DNA from: Saccharospirillum alexandrii_A
Lineage (GTDB): Bacteria > Pseudomonadota > Gammaproteobacteria > Pseudomonadales > Natronospirillaceae
Length of the DNA stretch: 64,000 bases
Assembly: GCF_043641555.1 (NCBI RefSeq)
Contig: NZ_JBHZRJ010000004.1
Coordinates: forward strand, 62,001-126,000
Direction: 5' to 3'
The notes under the pieces were generated by a model. It did not search any database. It had not been told where the DNA came from and was given only the letters and a program-made list of their open reading frames with translations. The translations under genes and the position numbers were made by a program. Within the stretch, counting starts at the first letter, position 1. Every line of letters starts with the position of its first letter. Below, piece by piece: positions 1-7,758 of the stretch.

Positions 1-206
1 GCGAGTATCTCGACGCTCTCGGGCTGCAGGCCGACTTCTTCCTGCAATTCGCGGTAAAGGGCGTCGGTCGGGGTCTCGTGGGCACGAATGCCGCCCTGCG
101 GGAATTGCCAGGCATCCTGGCCAATGCGCCGGGCCCAGAGCACCTGGCCGCGCGGGTTGGTGAGAATAATGCCCACGTTGGGGCGATAGCCATCGGAATC
201 GATCAT
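1..206 (-). CDS. rppH: RppH, RNA 5'-pyrophosphohydrolase (Nudix), 3' part outside the window
   Basis: Only the N-terminal 68 or so residues are in the window; the gene runs off the left edge. The product starts MIDSDGYRPNVGIIL and carries the RppH signatures WARRIGQDAWQFPQGG and then the Nudix box pieces GGIRAHE and RELQEEVGL. RppH removes pyrophosphate from the 5' triphosphate of mRNAs and so starts RNase E-dependent decay. The ATG at 206 was chosen because the family begins directly with MID(S/D)DGYRPNVG. The gene is divergent from the HAD phosphatase gene. Family identity is very secure; the C-terminal half cannot be judged. Confidence 0.95.
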   Translation of the reverse strand, partial: MIDSDGYRPNVGIILTNPRGQVLWARRIGQDAWQFPQGGIRAHETPTDALYRELQEEVGLQPESVEIL

Positions 207-559
207 GATCGCCAGCATCCCCCTGTGACCGGATTCGCACAGCGTGCGAATCAATGAATGTTGGTGACCGCCGCAGCTTGGCCTGCCGGCGTGCACGACC
301 CTCGTCTCACTCCCCCGAAAAACCGGTTAAGAGTAAGGCACAGAGTCCGTCTGTTCTGACTGCATTGTTCCACATCGGCCCGAAAACACCAAACAGGTCA
401 CATTCAAGGCAGCAACCCGGGCTGCCAGGCCTGTCGTGCAGCCTGTCGCTTGTACCTGACCGGCCATGCCCGTATTCTTGGCGGCCAATAAAGCCTCCGC
501 CTGGCGACCTTCGAGTCTACCCTGCCATGCGAGTCGTTTGGCCACTAAGGAGCCCCGCC
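207..559. other. Intergenic region between divergent rppH and HAD phosphatase genes
   Basis: About 350 bp with no convincing gene. An open frame enters from 254 and continues into the HAD gene, but its first 100 residues look like no protein and are rich in Arg, Pro and Ser. The stretch must hold both divergent promoters, yet I see no strong sigma-70 boxes, operator or structured RNA. Confidence 0.5.
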
Positions 560-1216
560 TTGACCCTCGCTATCTTTGACCTGGACAACACCCTGCTGGC
601 CGGCGACTCAGACCACGCCTGGGGCCAGTTCCTGATCGATCAGGGCCTGGTCGACGCCACCGTCGTAAAAGCCGCCAATGAAGCTTTTTACCAGCAATAC
701 CAGGCCGGTGAACTCGATATAGACCGCTATTTGCGCTTTTCGCTGTCATTTCTGGCCAACAAGCCGCTGGACGAACTGGCCAGCCTGCACCGTCTTTTTA
801 TGGAGACGGTCATCGAACCGATGATCGCTCCGGGCACCCAGGCTTTGTTGCAGCACCACCGCGACCGGGGCGACACGCTAATGATCATCACCGCGACCAA
901 CCGCTTTGTGACCGGGCCCATCGCCGAACACCTGGGCATCCCGAACCTGATCGCCTGCGAGGCTGAACAGCAAAACGGCGCCTATACCGGCCTGCCAACG
1001 GGCATTCCCAGCTATCAGGAAGGCAAGGTGGTGCGCCTGCAAACCTGGCTCGATGAAAACGGCGAGTCACTCGACGGCGCCTGGTTTTACAGCGATTCGC
1101 TGAACGACCTGCCGTTGCTGCGTCTGGTCGACAACCCGGTCGCCGTCGACCCGGATGCCACCCTGGCGGCCGAGGCCCAGCGCCTGAGCTGGCCCATCAT
1201 CAGCCTGAGGGACTGA
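560..1216 (+). CDS. HAD-IB family phosphatase (SerB-like hydrolase)
   Basis: A cytoplasmic HAD-superfamily hydrolase of 218 residues. Motif I is FDLDNTLL at the extreme N-terminus (nucleophile and acid/base Asp pair). Motif II is the Thr in MIITATN (about residue 115), and motif III/IV is the FYSDSLNDLPLL segment with the metal-binding Asp pair. This layout is that of the HAD-IB group that includes SerB-like phosphatases; the substrate cannot be told from sequence. I chose the TTG at 560 because it follows TAAGGAG by seven bases and places motif I at residue 5, as in relatives. An upstream ATG at 528 is possible. The imelysin-like gene follows after three bases, so the two are probably co-transcribed. 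Confidence 0.85.
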   Translation: MTLAIFDLDNTLLAGDSDHAWGQFLIDQGLVDATVVKAANEAFYQQYQAGELDIDRYLRFSLSFLANKPLDELASLHRLFMETVIEPMIAPGTQALLQHHRDRGDTLMIITATNRFVTGPIAEHLGIPNLIACEAEQQNGAYTGLPTGIPSYQEGKVVRLQTWLDENGESLDGAWFYSDSLNDLPLLRLVDNPVAVDPDATLAAEAQRLSWPIISLRD

Positions 1217-1219
1217 CCC

Positions 1220-2377
1220 ATGCGCCTTGTGACACCTGCCCATGCACTGCTTGCCCTGCTCACTCTGGTGTTACTGGGGTGTTCTTCGTCGAACGAACCG
1301 GCAACCGAGGCCGAAGCCCAGGACCCGTCCACCCTGCCCGAACAAGCCGGGCCTGAACCCGATGTTCAATTCGCCGGCCTGGCCCGGGCGTTTCAGGCCC
1401 AGGCCGAAACCGCCGGAGAGGCCATGCAGTCGGCCTGCCAGCCACTGGGCTCAGCCGTTCAGGCGTTTCTGGATAACCCGGAAACCGGCCTGCAGAGTGA
1501 CGCTCAGTCTGCCTGGCACGCGTGTTACGAAGGCTGGCAGGCGTTCTCGCTGTTTCACCGGGTGGCGTTTAATCCGGCTGCTAAGGAAGCGCTGAATCGC
1601 TCCCGCCGGCTGATTAATGTGCGCCCTTTTCTGCCCGGTTACGTCGACGCCCTGCCAGACTACCCTTACAGCGGACTGGTGCATGAAACCGGCATGGATT
1701 TGACGCTGAATAACCTGCTGGAGCAGCATCAGCTGATGGATCTGGAGTCACCCGCCTTAGGGTTCCCGGTGGTCGAAACCCTGCTCTGGCAAACCGACCT
1801 GGATACCTATTGGCTGATTTCCGGTGAAGATGGCGACCTGACCATCACACGCCGACACCAGTATATGACACTGGCGACGGAGCATCTGCTGCAGCAACTC
1901 GAACAGGCGCGCCAGCGCTGGTCCGGGCAAATCGGCTTTACCGGCCTGCCAGAACCGGCGCAGCAACGCATTGTGCTGACCAGTCTCGACCAGCAGATCC
2001 GCCAAGACTTACTTCAGCTGGCCTTTGCCGACGACGCACCGCAAGAGCCGGATTGGCATCACCCAAGCGTAGTGGCGGGCCAGGGTAAACGCCACCTGCT
2101 TGCTCGGTTAGCGGGGCTGGAAGCGCTGCTGGATAGCCCGGACGAGGGCGTCAGCGCGCTGGAATCCTGGCTGGAGCGCCGCGGCGGACCCGTCACTGCT
2201 GAAACACTGGGCAACCAGCTTACGGCAGCGGTTGATGCCGTGACTGCCCTGCCGGAAAACGCACCGGCCGGTGACCCGGAAGCCGAAGCCTGGCAACAAG
2301 CTGTAGCTGCGGTAACCGGACTCGCCGATCAGATCAGACAGCTAGGTGAGCCCGTCGTGACAGAGGACAGCCAATAA
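1220..2377 (+). CDS. Imelysin-like lipoprotein
   Basis: A 385-residue predicted lipoprotein: a short charged start, a hydrophobic stretch and a lipobox LVLLGC with Cys at about residue 21, followed by a Ser/Glu/Pro-rich linker. The body resembles the imelysin (peptidase M75-like) fold, including GFPVVETLLWQ near residue 180, which matches the family GxHxxExLLWG motif. The motif His is replaced here by Pro, so peptidase or metal-binding activity is doubtful. Relatives sit in the envelope and are often linked to iron or haem uptake. It lies three bases after the HAD gene, and its last 36 bp overlap the 3' end of convergent cysQ. Confidence 0.75.
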   Translation: MRLVTPAHALLALLTLVLLGCSSSNEPATEAEAQDPSTLPEQAGPEPDVQFAGLARAFQAQAETAGEAMQSACQPLGSAVQAFLDNPETGLQSDAQSAWHACYEGWQAFSLFHRVAFNPAAKEALNRSRRLINVRPFLPGYVDALPDYPYSGLVHETGMDLTLNNLLEQHQLMDLESPALGFPVVETLLWQTDLDTYWLISGEDGDLTITRRHQYMTLATEHLLQQLEQARQRWSGQIGFTGLPEPAQQRIVLTSLDQQIRQDLLQLAFADDAPQEPDWHHPSVVAGQGKRHLLARLAGLEALLDSPDEGVSALESWLERRGGPVTAETLGNQLTAAVDAVTALPENAPAGDPEAEAWQQAVAAVTGLADQIRQLGEPVVTEDSQ

Positions 2378-3157
2378 GTCCGGATCGGATACGGCGACAA
2401 ATTCCGGATTGAGCGTAGAGGCTTTGCCGTAACGCAATGGCTCGCCGTTCCATTGCACCAGTCGGCCTCCGGCTGCGGTAAGAATGGCCTGGGGCGCGGC
2501 GGTATCCCATTCGCTGGTCGGCCCCAACCGGGGGTAACAATGCGCACTGCCGTTGGCCAGCATCATGAATTTGAGCGCGCTGCCGATCGAGCGGGTTTCT
2601 ACATCATAACCGGCGGTTTCAAGCCGATCGCGCCAGGCACCCTGCCAGGCGGAACGCCGGCTGCCTAGCACCTGAACCGACCCGGCCACCGCCTCGGCCC
2701 GGATCACAGTGGCGCTGCCAGGCTTACCCTGTTGCGCCGCTACATCCTGCCCACCCCACCAGCCAATACCTGTCACCGGTTGAAAAAGCATGCCGAAAAT
2801 CGGCTGATCTTCGTGCATCAGGGCGACATTAATCACGAACTCATCACTTTTGTGCAGAAACTCACGCGTACCGTCCAAGGGGTCAACCAGCCAGTAAGTC
2901 TGCCAGCCCTGACGGTCCGTATAAGGCACCAGGGCTTCTTCGGACAGCACCGGGCAGTCAAGAATGGCGGGCAACCCGGTCACTAACCGGCGCGATGCGG
3001 CAAGATCTGCCGCCGTCACCGGTGAGTCATCGGCCTTGTGGTCCGTCTGCCAGCGCGACCGGTCGTGATACACAGCCAGAATATCCTCACCGGCTTGCTT
3101 CATCAGCTGAAACAGGCTGCTGATCTGTGGGTTCGACAGCTCAGGCCGGGGGATCAT
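2342..3157 (-). CDS. cysQ: 3'(2'),5'-bisphosphate nucleotidase CysQ
   Basis: A 271-residue inositol-monophosphatase-fold enzyme. The family motifs are visible in order: the metal-binding Glu pair in LSEEAL (about residue 93), WLVDPLDGTREF (about residue 115) and SEWDTAAPQAIL (about residue 218). CysQ hydrolyses 3'-phosphoadenosine 5'-phosphate to AMP, recycling the by-product of PAPS-dependent sulphate assimilation. The ATG at 3157 is preceded by GAGAGGTGATTC, a good ribosome binding site. Its 3' end overlaps the convergent imelysin gene. No sulphur-assimilation gene adjoins it; metY lies 39 kb away. Confidence 0.92.
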   Translation of the reverse strand: MIPRPELSNPQISSLFQLMKQAGEDILAVYHDRSRWQTDHKADDSPVTAADLAASRRLVTGLPAILDCPVLSEEALVPYTDRQGWQTYWLVDPLDGTREFLHKSDEFVINVALMHEDQPIFGMLFQPVTGIGWWGGQDVAAQQGKPGSATVIRAEAVAGSVQVLGSRRSAWQGAWRDRLETAGYDVETRSIGSALKFMMLANGSAHCYPRLGPTSEWDTAAPQAILTAAGGRLVQWNGEPLRYGKASTLNPEFVAVSDPDLLAVLCHDGLT

Positions 3158-3314
3158 GAATCACCTCTCATGGAATGCCCTCATCGCGATAACGGTTTTG
3201 AATTCAACACCGCCCAGTCTACCATGAACCTGAAGGCCCCCTTGTAACTCGGAGGCCCAACCCTTATTAACGGCTGCCTTGGTGGCTTGGTTGTCTTTCG
3301 TGGCATTGGCCCGT

Positions 3315-3424
3315 GCCAGCCACCGGATATACCTCTCCGGGGTCGGCGTAGATCCATCCATGGAGCCTAGACCGCAGCATCCATGCTGCGGACTCCCCCG
3401 GCGAGGTACATCCGGTGGCTAGCA
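3315..3424 (-). repeat. Interspersed palindromic element, copy 1 (short form)
   Basis: About 110 bp. The two ends form a long inverted repeat: the left arm begins GCCAGCCACCGG and the right arm ends CCGGTGGCTAGC, pairing over about 28 bp with few mismatches. The centre, in reverse orientation, is the conserved core shared with the other copies, containing the hairpins GCAGCATGGATGCTGC and TCCATGGATGGA. It lies in the 319-bp gap between divergent cysQ and hslR, close upstream of hslR. It may contribute to the leader or simply be tolerated. The bases just to the left (GGCATTGGCCCG) recur next to the remnant at 33.26 kb. Confidence 0.85.
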
Positions 3425-3476
3425 CTCTGAATTTGGTTAAACCAACCACTAACCAAAAACCGTATTGAGAGAGGTT

Positions 3477-3869
3477 ATGACCGATACTCCCGTACGTCTC
3501 GACAAATGGCTCTGGGCGGCGCGCTTCTTCAAAACGCGCGGCCTGGCGAAAGACGCCATTGAAGGCGGCAAGGTGCATTACGACGGCGCCCGTGCCAAGC
3601 CGAGCCGCAATGTTGAAGTGGGTGCCATGCTGCGCATGCGGCTGGGTTTCGATGAGAAAACCGTTGAAGTGCTGGCGCTCAGTGACAAGCGGCGTGGCGC
3701 TCCGGAAGCGCGGCTGCTGTATCGGGAAACGGAAGAGTCGGTTGAAAAGCGGCTGGCCATGGCGGCGCAGCGTAAAGCACAGAATGCGGGCCAGGCGGCG
3801 CCCGATCACAAGCCGAGCAAGAAAGACCGGCGCGATATCCGTAAAATGAAAGATTCCTTTAACGCCTAG
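3477..3869 (+). CDS. hslR: Hsp15, ribosome-associated heat-shock protein
   Basis: A 130-residue S4-domain RNA-binding protein. The N-terminus VRLDKWLWAARFFKTR is the S4 signature, followed by the strand KVHYDGARAKPSR and a basic C-terminal tail rich in Lys and Arg. Hsp15 binds stalled 50S subunits carrying peptidyl-tRNA after heat shock and helps recycle them. The ATG at 3477 follows GAGAGAGGTT. hslO (Hsp33) starts 40 bp downstream on the same strand, the usual hslRO arrangement, so a heat-inducible operon is likely. I see no clear sigma-32 promoter, but the upstream gap is occupied by palindromic copy 1. Confidence 0.95.
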   Translation: MTDTPVRLDKWLWAARFFKTRGLAKDAIEGGKVHYDGARAKPSRNVEVGAMLRMRLGFDEKTVEVLALSDKRRGAPEARLLYRETEESVEKRLAMAAQRKAQNAGQAAPDHKPSKKDRRDIRKMKDSFNA

Positions 3870-3908
3870 GGCAGTGTCTAAAGCGCCCTGGCCTATCACG
3901 AGGCCTGC

Positions 3909-4781
3909 ATGAGCAACCCCGATCAGACCCAACGCTTTTTGTTCGACCATACTCACATTCGCGGTGAAATTACCGGCTTGCAGCGCAGTTATCAGGAGGT
4001 GCTGGCCAAGCACAACTACCCCGAGCCGGTGCGCCTGTTGCTGGGTGAGTTCATGGCGGCGGTGGCGTTACTGAGCGACACCCTGAAATTCGATGGCACT
4101 CTGAGCCTGCAGGTTCGGGGCGCCGGTCAGGTACGGATGCTGATGGCTGAATGCCGGGATAACCAGGCTCTGCGGGCCATCGCCCAGTACAACGATGATT
4201 TCAGCGCCGACCAGGAACTGCTTGGCAACGGACAGTTGGCAATTACCATTGAGCCGAAAAACGGCAAGCGCTACCAGGGCATCGTGTCGATCAACGATGG
4301 AGACCACAGCCTGAGCCACGCGCTGGAAGATTACTTCCGCCAGTCCGAGCAGATTCGCACCCGGGTCTGGCTGTTCGCCGACCAGCAGATCGCGACCGGC
4401 CTGCTGCTGCAAGCCATGCCGCATTCGGCCAGTGAAGGCAGCCTGGAAGTGGACGACGACGCCTGGAACCGGGTGGTTCATCTGGCCGAAACGCTAACGG
4501 CCGACGAAATGCTGTCGCTCGACAACACCACGGTGCTGCAGCGTCTGTTCCACGAAGAAGAAGTTCGTGTCTACGAGGCCCGCCCGCTGGAGTTTGAATG
4601 CACCTGCACCCGCGAACGCTGCGCCAATGCGATTCTGATGCTGGGTGAAGAGGAAGCCCAGGCCGTTGTAGCCGAGCAGGGGGAGATTCGCAGCGACTGC
4701 CAGTTCTGCCACCAGCACTACCAGTTCGGGCCCGAAGACGTTGCCGAACTGTTCGAGTCATACAAGCAACAATTGAATTGA
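3909..4781 (+). CDS. hslO: Hsp33, redox-activated holdase chaperone
   Basis: A 290-residue cytoplasmic chaperone. The C-terminal zinc-binding redox switch is complete: a CxC pair in FECTCTRERC (about residue 230) and a CxxC pair in DCQFCHQHY (about residue 265). Under oxidative stress with heat these cysteines form disulphides, zinc is lost and the protein becomes an active holdase. Length and motif spacing are normal for the family. The ATG follows GAGGCCTGC. It is the second gene after hslR, and a hairpin at 4787-4812 lies just past the stop codon. Confidence 0.96.
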   Translation: MSNPDQTQRFLFDHTHIRGEITGLQRSYQEVLAKHNYPEPVRLLLGEFMAAVALLSDTLKFDGTLSLQVRGAGQVRMLMAECRDNQALRAIAQYNDDFSADQELLGNGQLAITIEPKNGKRYQGIVSINDGDHSLSHALEDYFRQSEQIRTRVWLFADQQIATGLLLQAMPHSASEGSLEVDDDAWNRVVHLAETLTADEMLSLDNTTVLQRLFHEEEVRVYEARPLEFECTCTRERCANAILMLGEEEAQAVVAEQGEIRSDCQFCHQHYQFGPEDVAELFESYKQQLN

Positions 4782-4786
4782 GTTTT

Positions 4787-4812
4787 CAGCCCCGGTCACT
4801 ACGCCGGGGCTG
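4787..4812. terminator. Bidirectional hairpin between convergent hslO and hlyU
   Basis: Perfect 9-bp stem CAGCCCCGG / CCGGGGCTG with an 8-base loop, starting five bases after the hslO stop codon and ending eight bases before the hlyU stop codon. There is no good T-tract on the hslO side, so termination may be weak or Rho-assisted. Confidence 0.6.
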
Positions 4813-4819
4813 ACGATCG

Positions 4820-5104
4820 TTATTCAAAGATCCGATCACCCAACTGATCAATCATCAACCGTGCCTTCACCAGCGTAAAGTTGCAGGCTTCGTCTTCACC
4901 GGCGACCAGGTCAGATCGAATAAAGTTATGCCGTTGTTCCGGCTCGCCCGGCTTAACAATGATGCCGCTAACCCGGAACTGACCGCCTTCGGGAATCGGC
5001 GTTGGTGTCACCTGGTACCCTTTGTACTCAATCGTTTCACCCTTTACTTCCCGCGGACTTGCCGGCCCACCGGCCATTGCTTTCTTTAACCATCCAAACA
5101 TCAT
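4820..5104 (-). CDS. hlyU: HlyU family protein
   Basis: A small protein of 94 residues matching the HlyU family: FGWLKKAMAGG at the start, then IEYKGYQVTPTPIPEGGQFRV and a C-terminal helix. In Vibrio some HlyU proteins are transcriptional activators of haemolysin genes, but most family members across marine gammaproteobacteria are uncharacterised, and the annotation should be read as family membership only. Two ATGs at the start (5104 and 5101) follow AAGGAAAA. Its upstream region is the 900-bp gap that holds palindromic copy 2 and the CrcZ-like RNA. Confidence 0.8.
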   Translation of the reverse strand: MMFGWLKKAMAGGPASPREVKGETIEYKGYQVTPTPIPEGGQFRVSGIIVKPGEPEQRHNFIRSDLVAGEDEACNFTLVKARLMIDQLGDRIFE

Positions 5105-5189
5105 TTTTCCTTACTACCAGGGCAGTAGCGCATTTTTAATTGTGGCAATAGAGCTAGACATACTTTGTGCAGTGGCAGCCTCGATCCGA

Positions 5190-5302
5190 GTACTGGCTGC
5201 CGGGTAGGCCTATCCGGGGTAGTTCGCAGCAGGGATGCTGCGATCTAGGCTCCATGGATGGATCTACGCCGGCCCCGGATAGGCCTACCCGGTGGCCAGT
5301 AC
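5190..5302 (+). repeat. Interspersed palindromic element, copy 2 (short form)
   Basis: 113 bp, core in forward orientation. The left arm (GTACTGGCTGCCGGGTAGG and following) pairs with the right arm ending GGTGGCCAGTAC, giving about 30 bp of nearly perfect inverted repeat whose sequence differs from other copies. The core hairpin reads TTCGCAGC with GCTGCGAT, a T-A closing pair where copies 1, 4 and 5 have C-G. The second hairpin is TCCATGGATGGA. It lies between divergent hlyU and the CrcZ-like RNA. Confidence 0.88.
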
Positions 5303-5441
5303 GGACCCATGGCAAAACAGCAAACCCAGCCACCGCAAGCCAAGATTGTACCGCCTTCCTGCGGTCATGGCGTCAAATTCACAGTGCATACTGTAATGTT
5401 AGGTAACCCGAACGGGTAAAGTGATCGAACGGGATTCTAAA

Positions 5442-5469
5442 AGTGTTACTGACACTCCCTAAGTGTTAC
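5442..5469 (+). promoter_or_regulatory. Candidate activator (CbrB-type) sites upstream of the sigma-54 promoter
   Basis: Two GTGTTAC heptamers (5443-5449 and 5463-5469), 20 bp apart. The first is part of the inverted repeat AGTGTTACTGACACT. They lie roughly 110-130 bp before the -24 element, a normal enhancer distance. TGTTAC-containing sites are bound by CbrB in Pseudomonas. Which activator acts here is inference. Confidence 0.45.
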
Positions 5470-5575
5470 CTATACACACGTCAGCATGGTGTAAAGCGAT
5501 GTTAGCCAGACGACCCGCTGGTCACATATTGAACAGTATTTTTTAAGTTATTGTTTTTAAAGCATTTTTTAAAAC

Positions 5576-5591
5576 TGGCACGCAGACTGCA
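5576..5591 (+). promoter_or_regulatory. Sigma-54 (RpoN) promoter
   Basis: TGGCAC at 5576-5581, five bases, then CTGCA at 5587-5591. The GG and GC dinucleotides are exactly 10 bp apart, as required for sigma-54. The only deviation from the consensus is C for T in the -12 element. It is preceded by AT-rich DNA suited to IHF bending. No protein gene follows; the first transcribed stretch is the A-rich RNA described next. Confidence 0.72.
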
Positions 5592-5601
5592 ATCATCTAC
5601 G

Positions 5602-5822
5602 CACAACGATAAAGACACCCACAAACAAAAACAAAAACAGGGTGATATAAGAGCGATACGTGCCTGCCCAAAAACAATAACAAGGGCACAGTTTTTATTT
5701 AAGGCCTCCTAAAAACAACAACAGGGCCAGCTTAGCTAATTAGCTAACCTACGTGATCATCACGTGTATTACCTGCATCGATTCACTCTATTGATCGAGT
5801 CGCCCCCTCCGGGCGATTTTGC
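5602..5822 (+). ncRNA. CrcZ/CrcY-like small RNA (Hfq-Crc sequestering)
   Basis: A predicted RNA of about 220 nt starting some 12 nt after the -12 element and ending at the terminator at 5800-5820. It holds three A-rich motifs each followed by GGG: ACAAACAAAAACAAAAACAG (5621-5640), AAAAACAATAACAAGGG (about 5670-5686) and AAAAACAACAACAGGG (5711-5726). These match the AAnAAnAA motifs that bind the distal face of Hfq with Crc. Between the motifs and the terminator are two perfect palindromes, TTAGCTAATTAGCTAA and ACGTGATCATCACGT. In Pseudomonas, CrcZ and CrcY titrate Hfq/Crc to relieve carbon catabolite repression and are driven by sigma-54 and CbrB. Here the RNA would be shorter and cbrAB is not adjacent. 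Architecture is seen; the function is inference. Confidence 0.65.
5800..5820 (+). terminator. Rho-independent terminator of the CrcZ-like RNA
   Basis: Stem TCGCCC (5800-5805) and GGGCGA (5811-5816) with a 5-base loop, followed by TTTT. It ends the putative small RNA and insulates it from the MBL gene that starts 185 bp later. Confidence 0.75.
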
Positions 5823-6005
5823 TGTGCCTGTCTGTTTTGCAATCCTTCTACCTGCACCTTCCTCCATCGAAACGCCTGGGTCAGTACGGTCGCTCGACTC
5901 GTAACGCCGTCGTGACATTAGAAACGCGAGTCGCTGTGGTCGCTGGCCTGTGAAGCTGGCCGTCGAGCGCCTAAGGTAAGCTCATGCCTGCCACAGGAGA
6001 CCAGA

Positions 6006-6851
6006 ATGAAACTGCATGCCCTGCTCGGAAACTCCCAGAAACTGGATGGCGGTGCCATGTTTGGCAACGCCCCCAAGGCCTTGTGGGAGCGCTGGCTCCC
6101 CAGCGATGACCAGAACCGGATCGACCTCAACTGTCGCTGCCTGCTGGTGCAAGAGCCTGACCGAAACATCCTGTTTGAAACCGGTGTCGGCGCGTTCTTT
6201 CCGCCAGATCTGCGCGAGCGCTTTGGGGTGCAGGAAGCGCAGCATTGCCTGCTGGACGCCCTGGCCGACCTTGGCCTGGGGGCCGATGACATCGACATCG
6301 TCGTGTTGTCTCATCTGCATTTCGATCACGCCGGGGGGCTGCTCAGTGCCTGGCAGGAAGGAAAGACGCCGCAGCTGGTGTTCAAAAACGCCTGGTTTAT
6401 TGTGGGTGAACAGGCGTGGCAGCGGGCAATTCAGCCACACCCGCGAGACAAGGCGTCGTTTATTCCCGAGTTACCCGCACTGCTGGAAGCCTCGGGCCGG
6501 CTTGAGCGCATTAATGGCACCCGGTCGAAACGCCTGGGCGATGCTTATCGCTTTCATTACAGCGATGGCCATACACCGGGCATGTTGCTGACCGAAATTC
6601 AGACCGATGACGGCCCCCTGGTGTTTGCCGCCGACCTGATTCCCGGCAAAGCCTGGGTTCACCTGCCGATCACCATGGGCTACGACCGTTTTCCGGAGGC
6701 GCTGATTGACGAGAAACGCCGCCTGCTGTCCGACCTGGCCAGACGTAACGGACGGCTGTTCTTCACCCACGACCCCAACATTGCCGCGGGCCGGGTGGTT
6801 AAGGATGAGAAAGGAAAGTTTTCCGTAGCCGACGAGACGGTGGCCGTTTGA
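6006..6851 (+). CDS. Metallo-beta-lactamase-fold hydrolase
   Basis: A 281-residue cytoplasmic MBL-fold enzyme with a full dinuclear metal site: HLHFDHAGG (about residues 101-109, HxHxDH), GHTPG (about residue 189), the bridging Asp in VFAADLIPG and a final THDPN motif. There is no signal peptide. Relatives act as lactonases or other hydrolases, and the substrate cannot be assigned. The ATG follows ACAGGAGACCAGA, a strong ribosome binding site. It stands alone, downstream of the CrcZ-like RNA terminator, and is convergent with the LysE gene. Confidence 0.85.
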   Translation: MKLHALLGNSQKLDGGAMFGNAPKALWERWLPSDDQNRIDLNCRCLLVQEPDRNILFETGVGAFFPPDLRERFGVQEAQHCLLDALADLGLGADDIDIVVLSHLHFDHAGGLLSAWQEGKTPQLVFKNAWFIVGEQAWQRAIQPHPRDKASFIPELPALLEASGRLERINGTRSKRLGDAYRFHYSDGHTPGMLLTEIQTDDGPLVFAADLIPGKAWVHLPITMGYDRFPEALIDEKRRLLSDLARRNGRLFFTHDPNIAAGRVVKDEKGKFSVADETVAV

Positions 6852-6919
6852 AAGTGGAGGGACACTGCCGGGGCAGACTGATCTGACCCGGGAAGGTGGG
6901 TTCCGAAGCAGCGCTCCGG

Positions 6920-7534
6920 CTACTTAAGAATCGACACGACCAGCCGGCCGGCCAGCGCCACCAGAATGACACCGAATACCCGCTCGAACCAGACTGAATG
7001 GCGCTTAAGACGCTCCAGCCAGGCGGGCGTCGAGAACAACCAGGCCACTACCAGATACCACCCGCCATCAATCACCATGGCGGTTGCGGCGTAACCCAGC
7101 TTGGCCAGCACCGAGGTATCGGCACCGACGACCTGACTGAACAGGGCAATAAAGAACACCGCGACCTTGGGGTTCAGGAACACCACCAGAAAACCATCCC
7201 GGGCGGCGCTGGCGGTGGTGGGTACATCCGGTAACTCGGCATCGGGGTTGGCCCGCGCGCGCAGCCCCTTAACGCCGAGCCAGGCCAGGTAGAGCGCACC
7301 GCTCCATTGCAAGGCGGTGAAGGCGACGGGTGAGGCCGTGATTAAGGCTGCCAGGCCAAAAATACTCAGCAACGCATAGAGGCCGATGCCCAGGCCGTGC
7401 GTCAGCGCCACAACAATGCCGTTGGAGCGTCCGCCCGCCAGGGTTTGCTTGAGCACCACCGCCAGTGAAGGGCCAGGCGACATGGCGCCCAACATGCAAA
7501 TACTTACCACCGCCAGCCAGGTTGCCCAGGTCAC
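6920..7534 (-). CDS. LysE/RhtB family amino-acid exporter
   Basis: A 204-residue inner-membrane protein with about six hydrophobic segments. The family signature near the N-terminus, MLGAMSPGPSLAVVLKQTL, and the later FLNPKVAVFFIALF are both typical of LysE/RhtB exporters, which expel amino acids such as homoserine, threonine or lysine. A GTG start at 7534 is preferred because AGAGG lies seven bases upstream. It is convergent with the MBL gene and divergent from the Pho-controlled lipoprotein gene. The exported substrate is unknown. Confidence 0.9.
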   Translation of the reverse strand: MTWATWLAVVSICMLGAMSPGPSLAVVLKQTLAGGRSNGIVVALTHGLGIGLYALLSIFGLAALITASPVAFTALQWSGALYLAWLGVKGLRARANPDAELPDVPTTASAARDGFLVVFLNPKVAVFFIALFSQVVGADTSVLAKLGYAATAMVIDGGWYLVVAWLFSTPAWLERLKRHSVWFERVFGVILVALAGRLVVSILK

Positions 7535-7658
7535 AGTTCACCTCTGAAAAATCGTGTCTTGATCGTTGTGTGTATTGGGGTCCAAGTCAGATAGCCATCG
7601 ACCTGGACCGGGCAAGACTAACCAAAGCCCGAACCATTGTCATCCGCATGAAAGCCAG

Positions 7659-7698
7659 CTGTCGTTTTGCTGTCATCATTTTGTCGTCAGGCTGTCAC
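7659..7698 (+). promoter_or_regulatory. Pho box (PhoB binding site), four direct repeats
   Basis: Four 7-bp units spaced exactly 11 bp apart: CTGTCGT (7659), CTGTCAT (7670), TTGTCGT (7681) and CTGTCAC (7692), separated by 4-bp spacers. This matches the CTGTCAT-N4-CTGTCAT consensus for PhoB dimers, here with room for two dimers. It ends 60 bp before the ATG of the lipoprotein gene, so that gene is predicted to be induced by phosphate starvation. Confidence 0.88.
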
Positions 7699-7758
7699 AC
7701 AGGCTCCGTAGCGTGGGTGGGAATAACAACACTCACCGACCACCGACAGGATGCCGAA

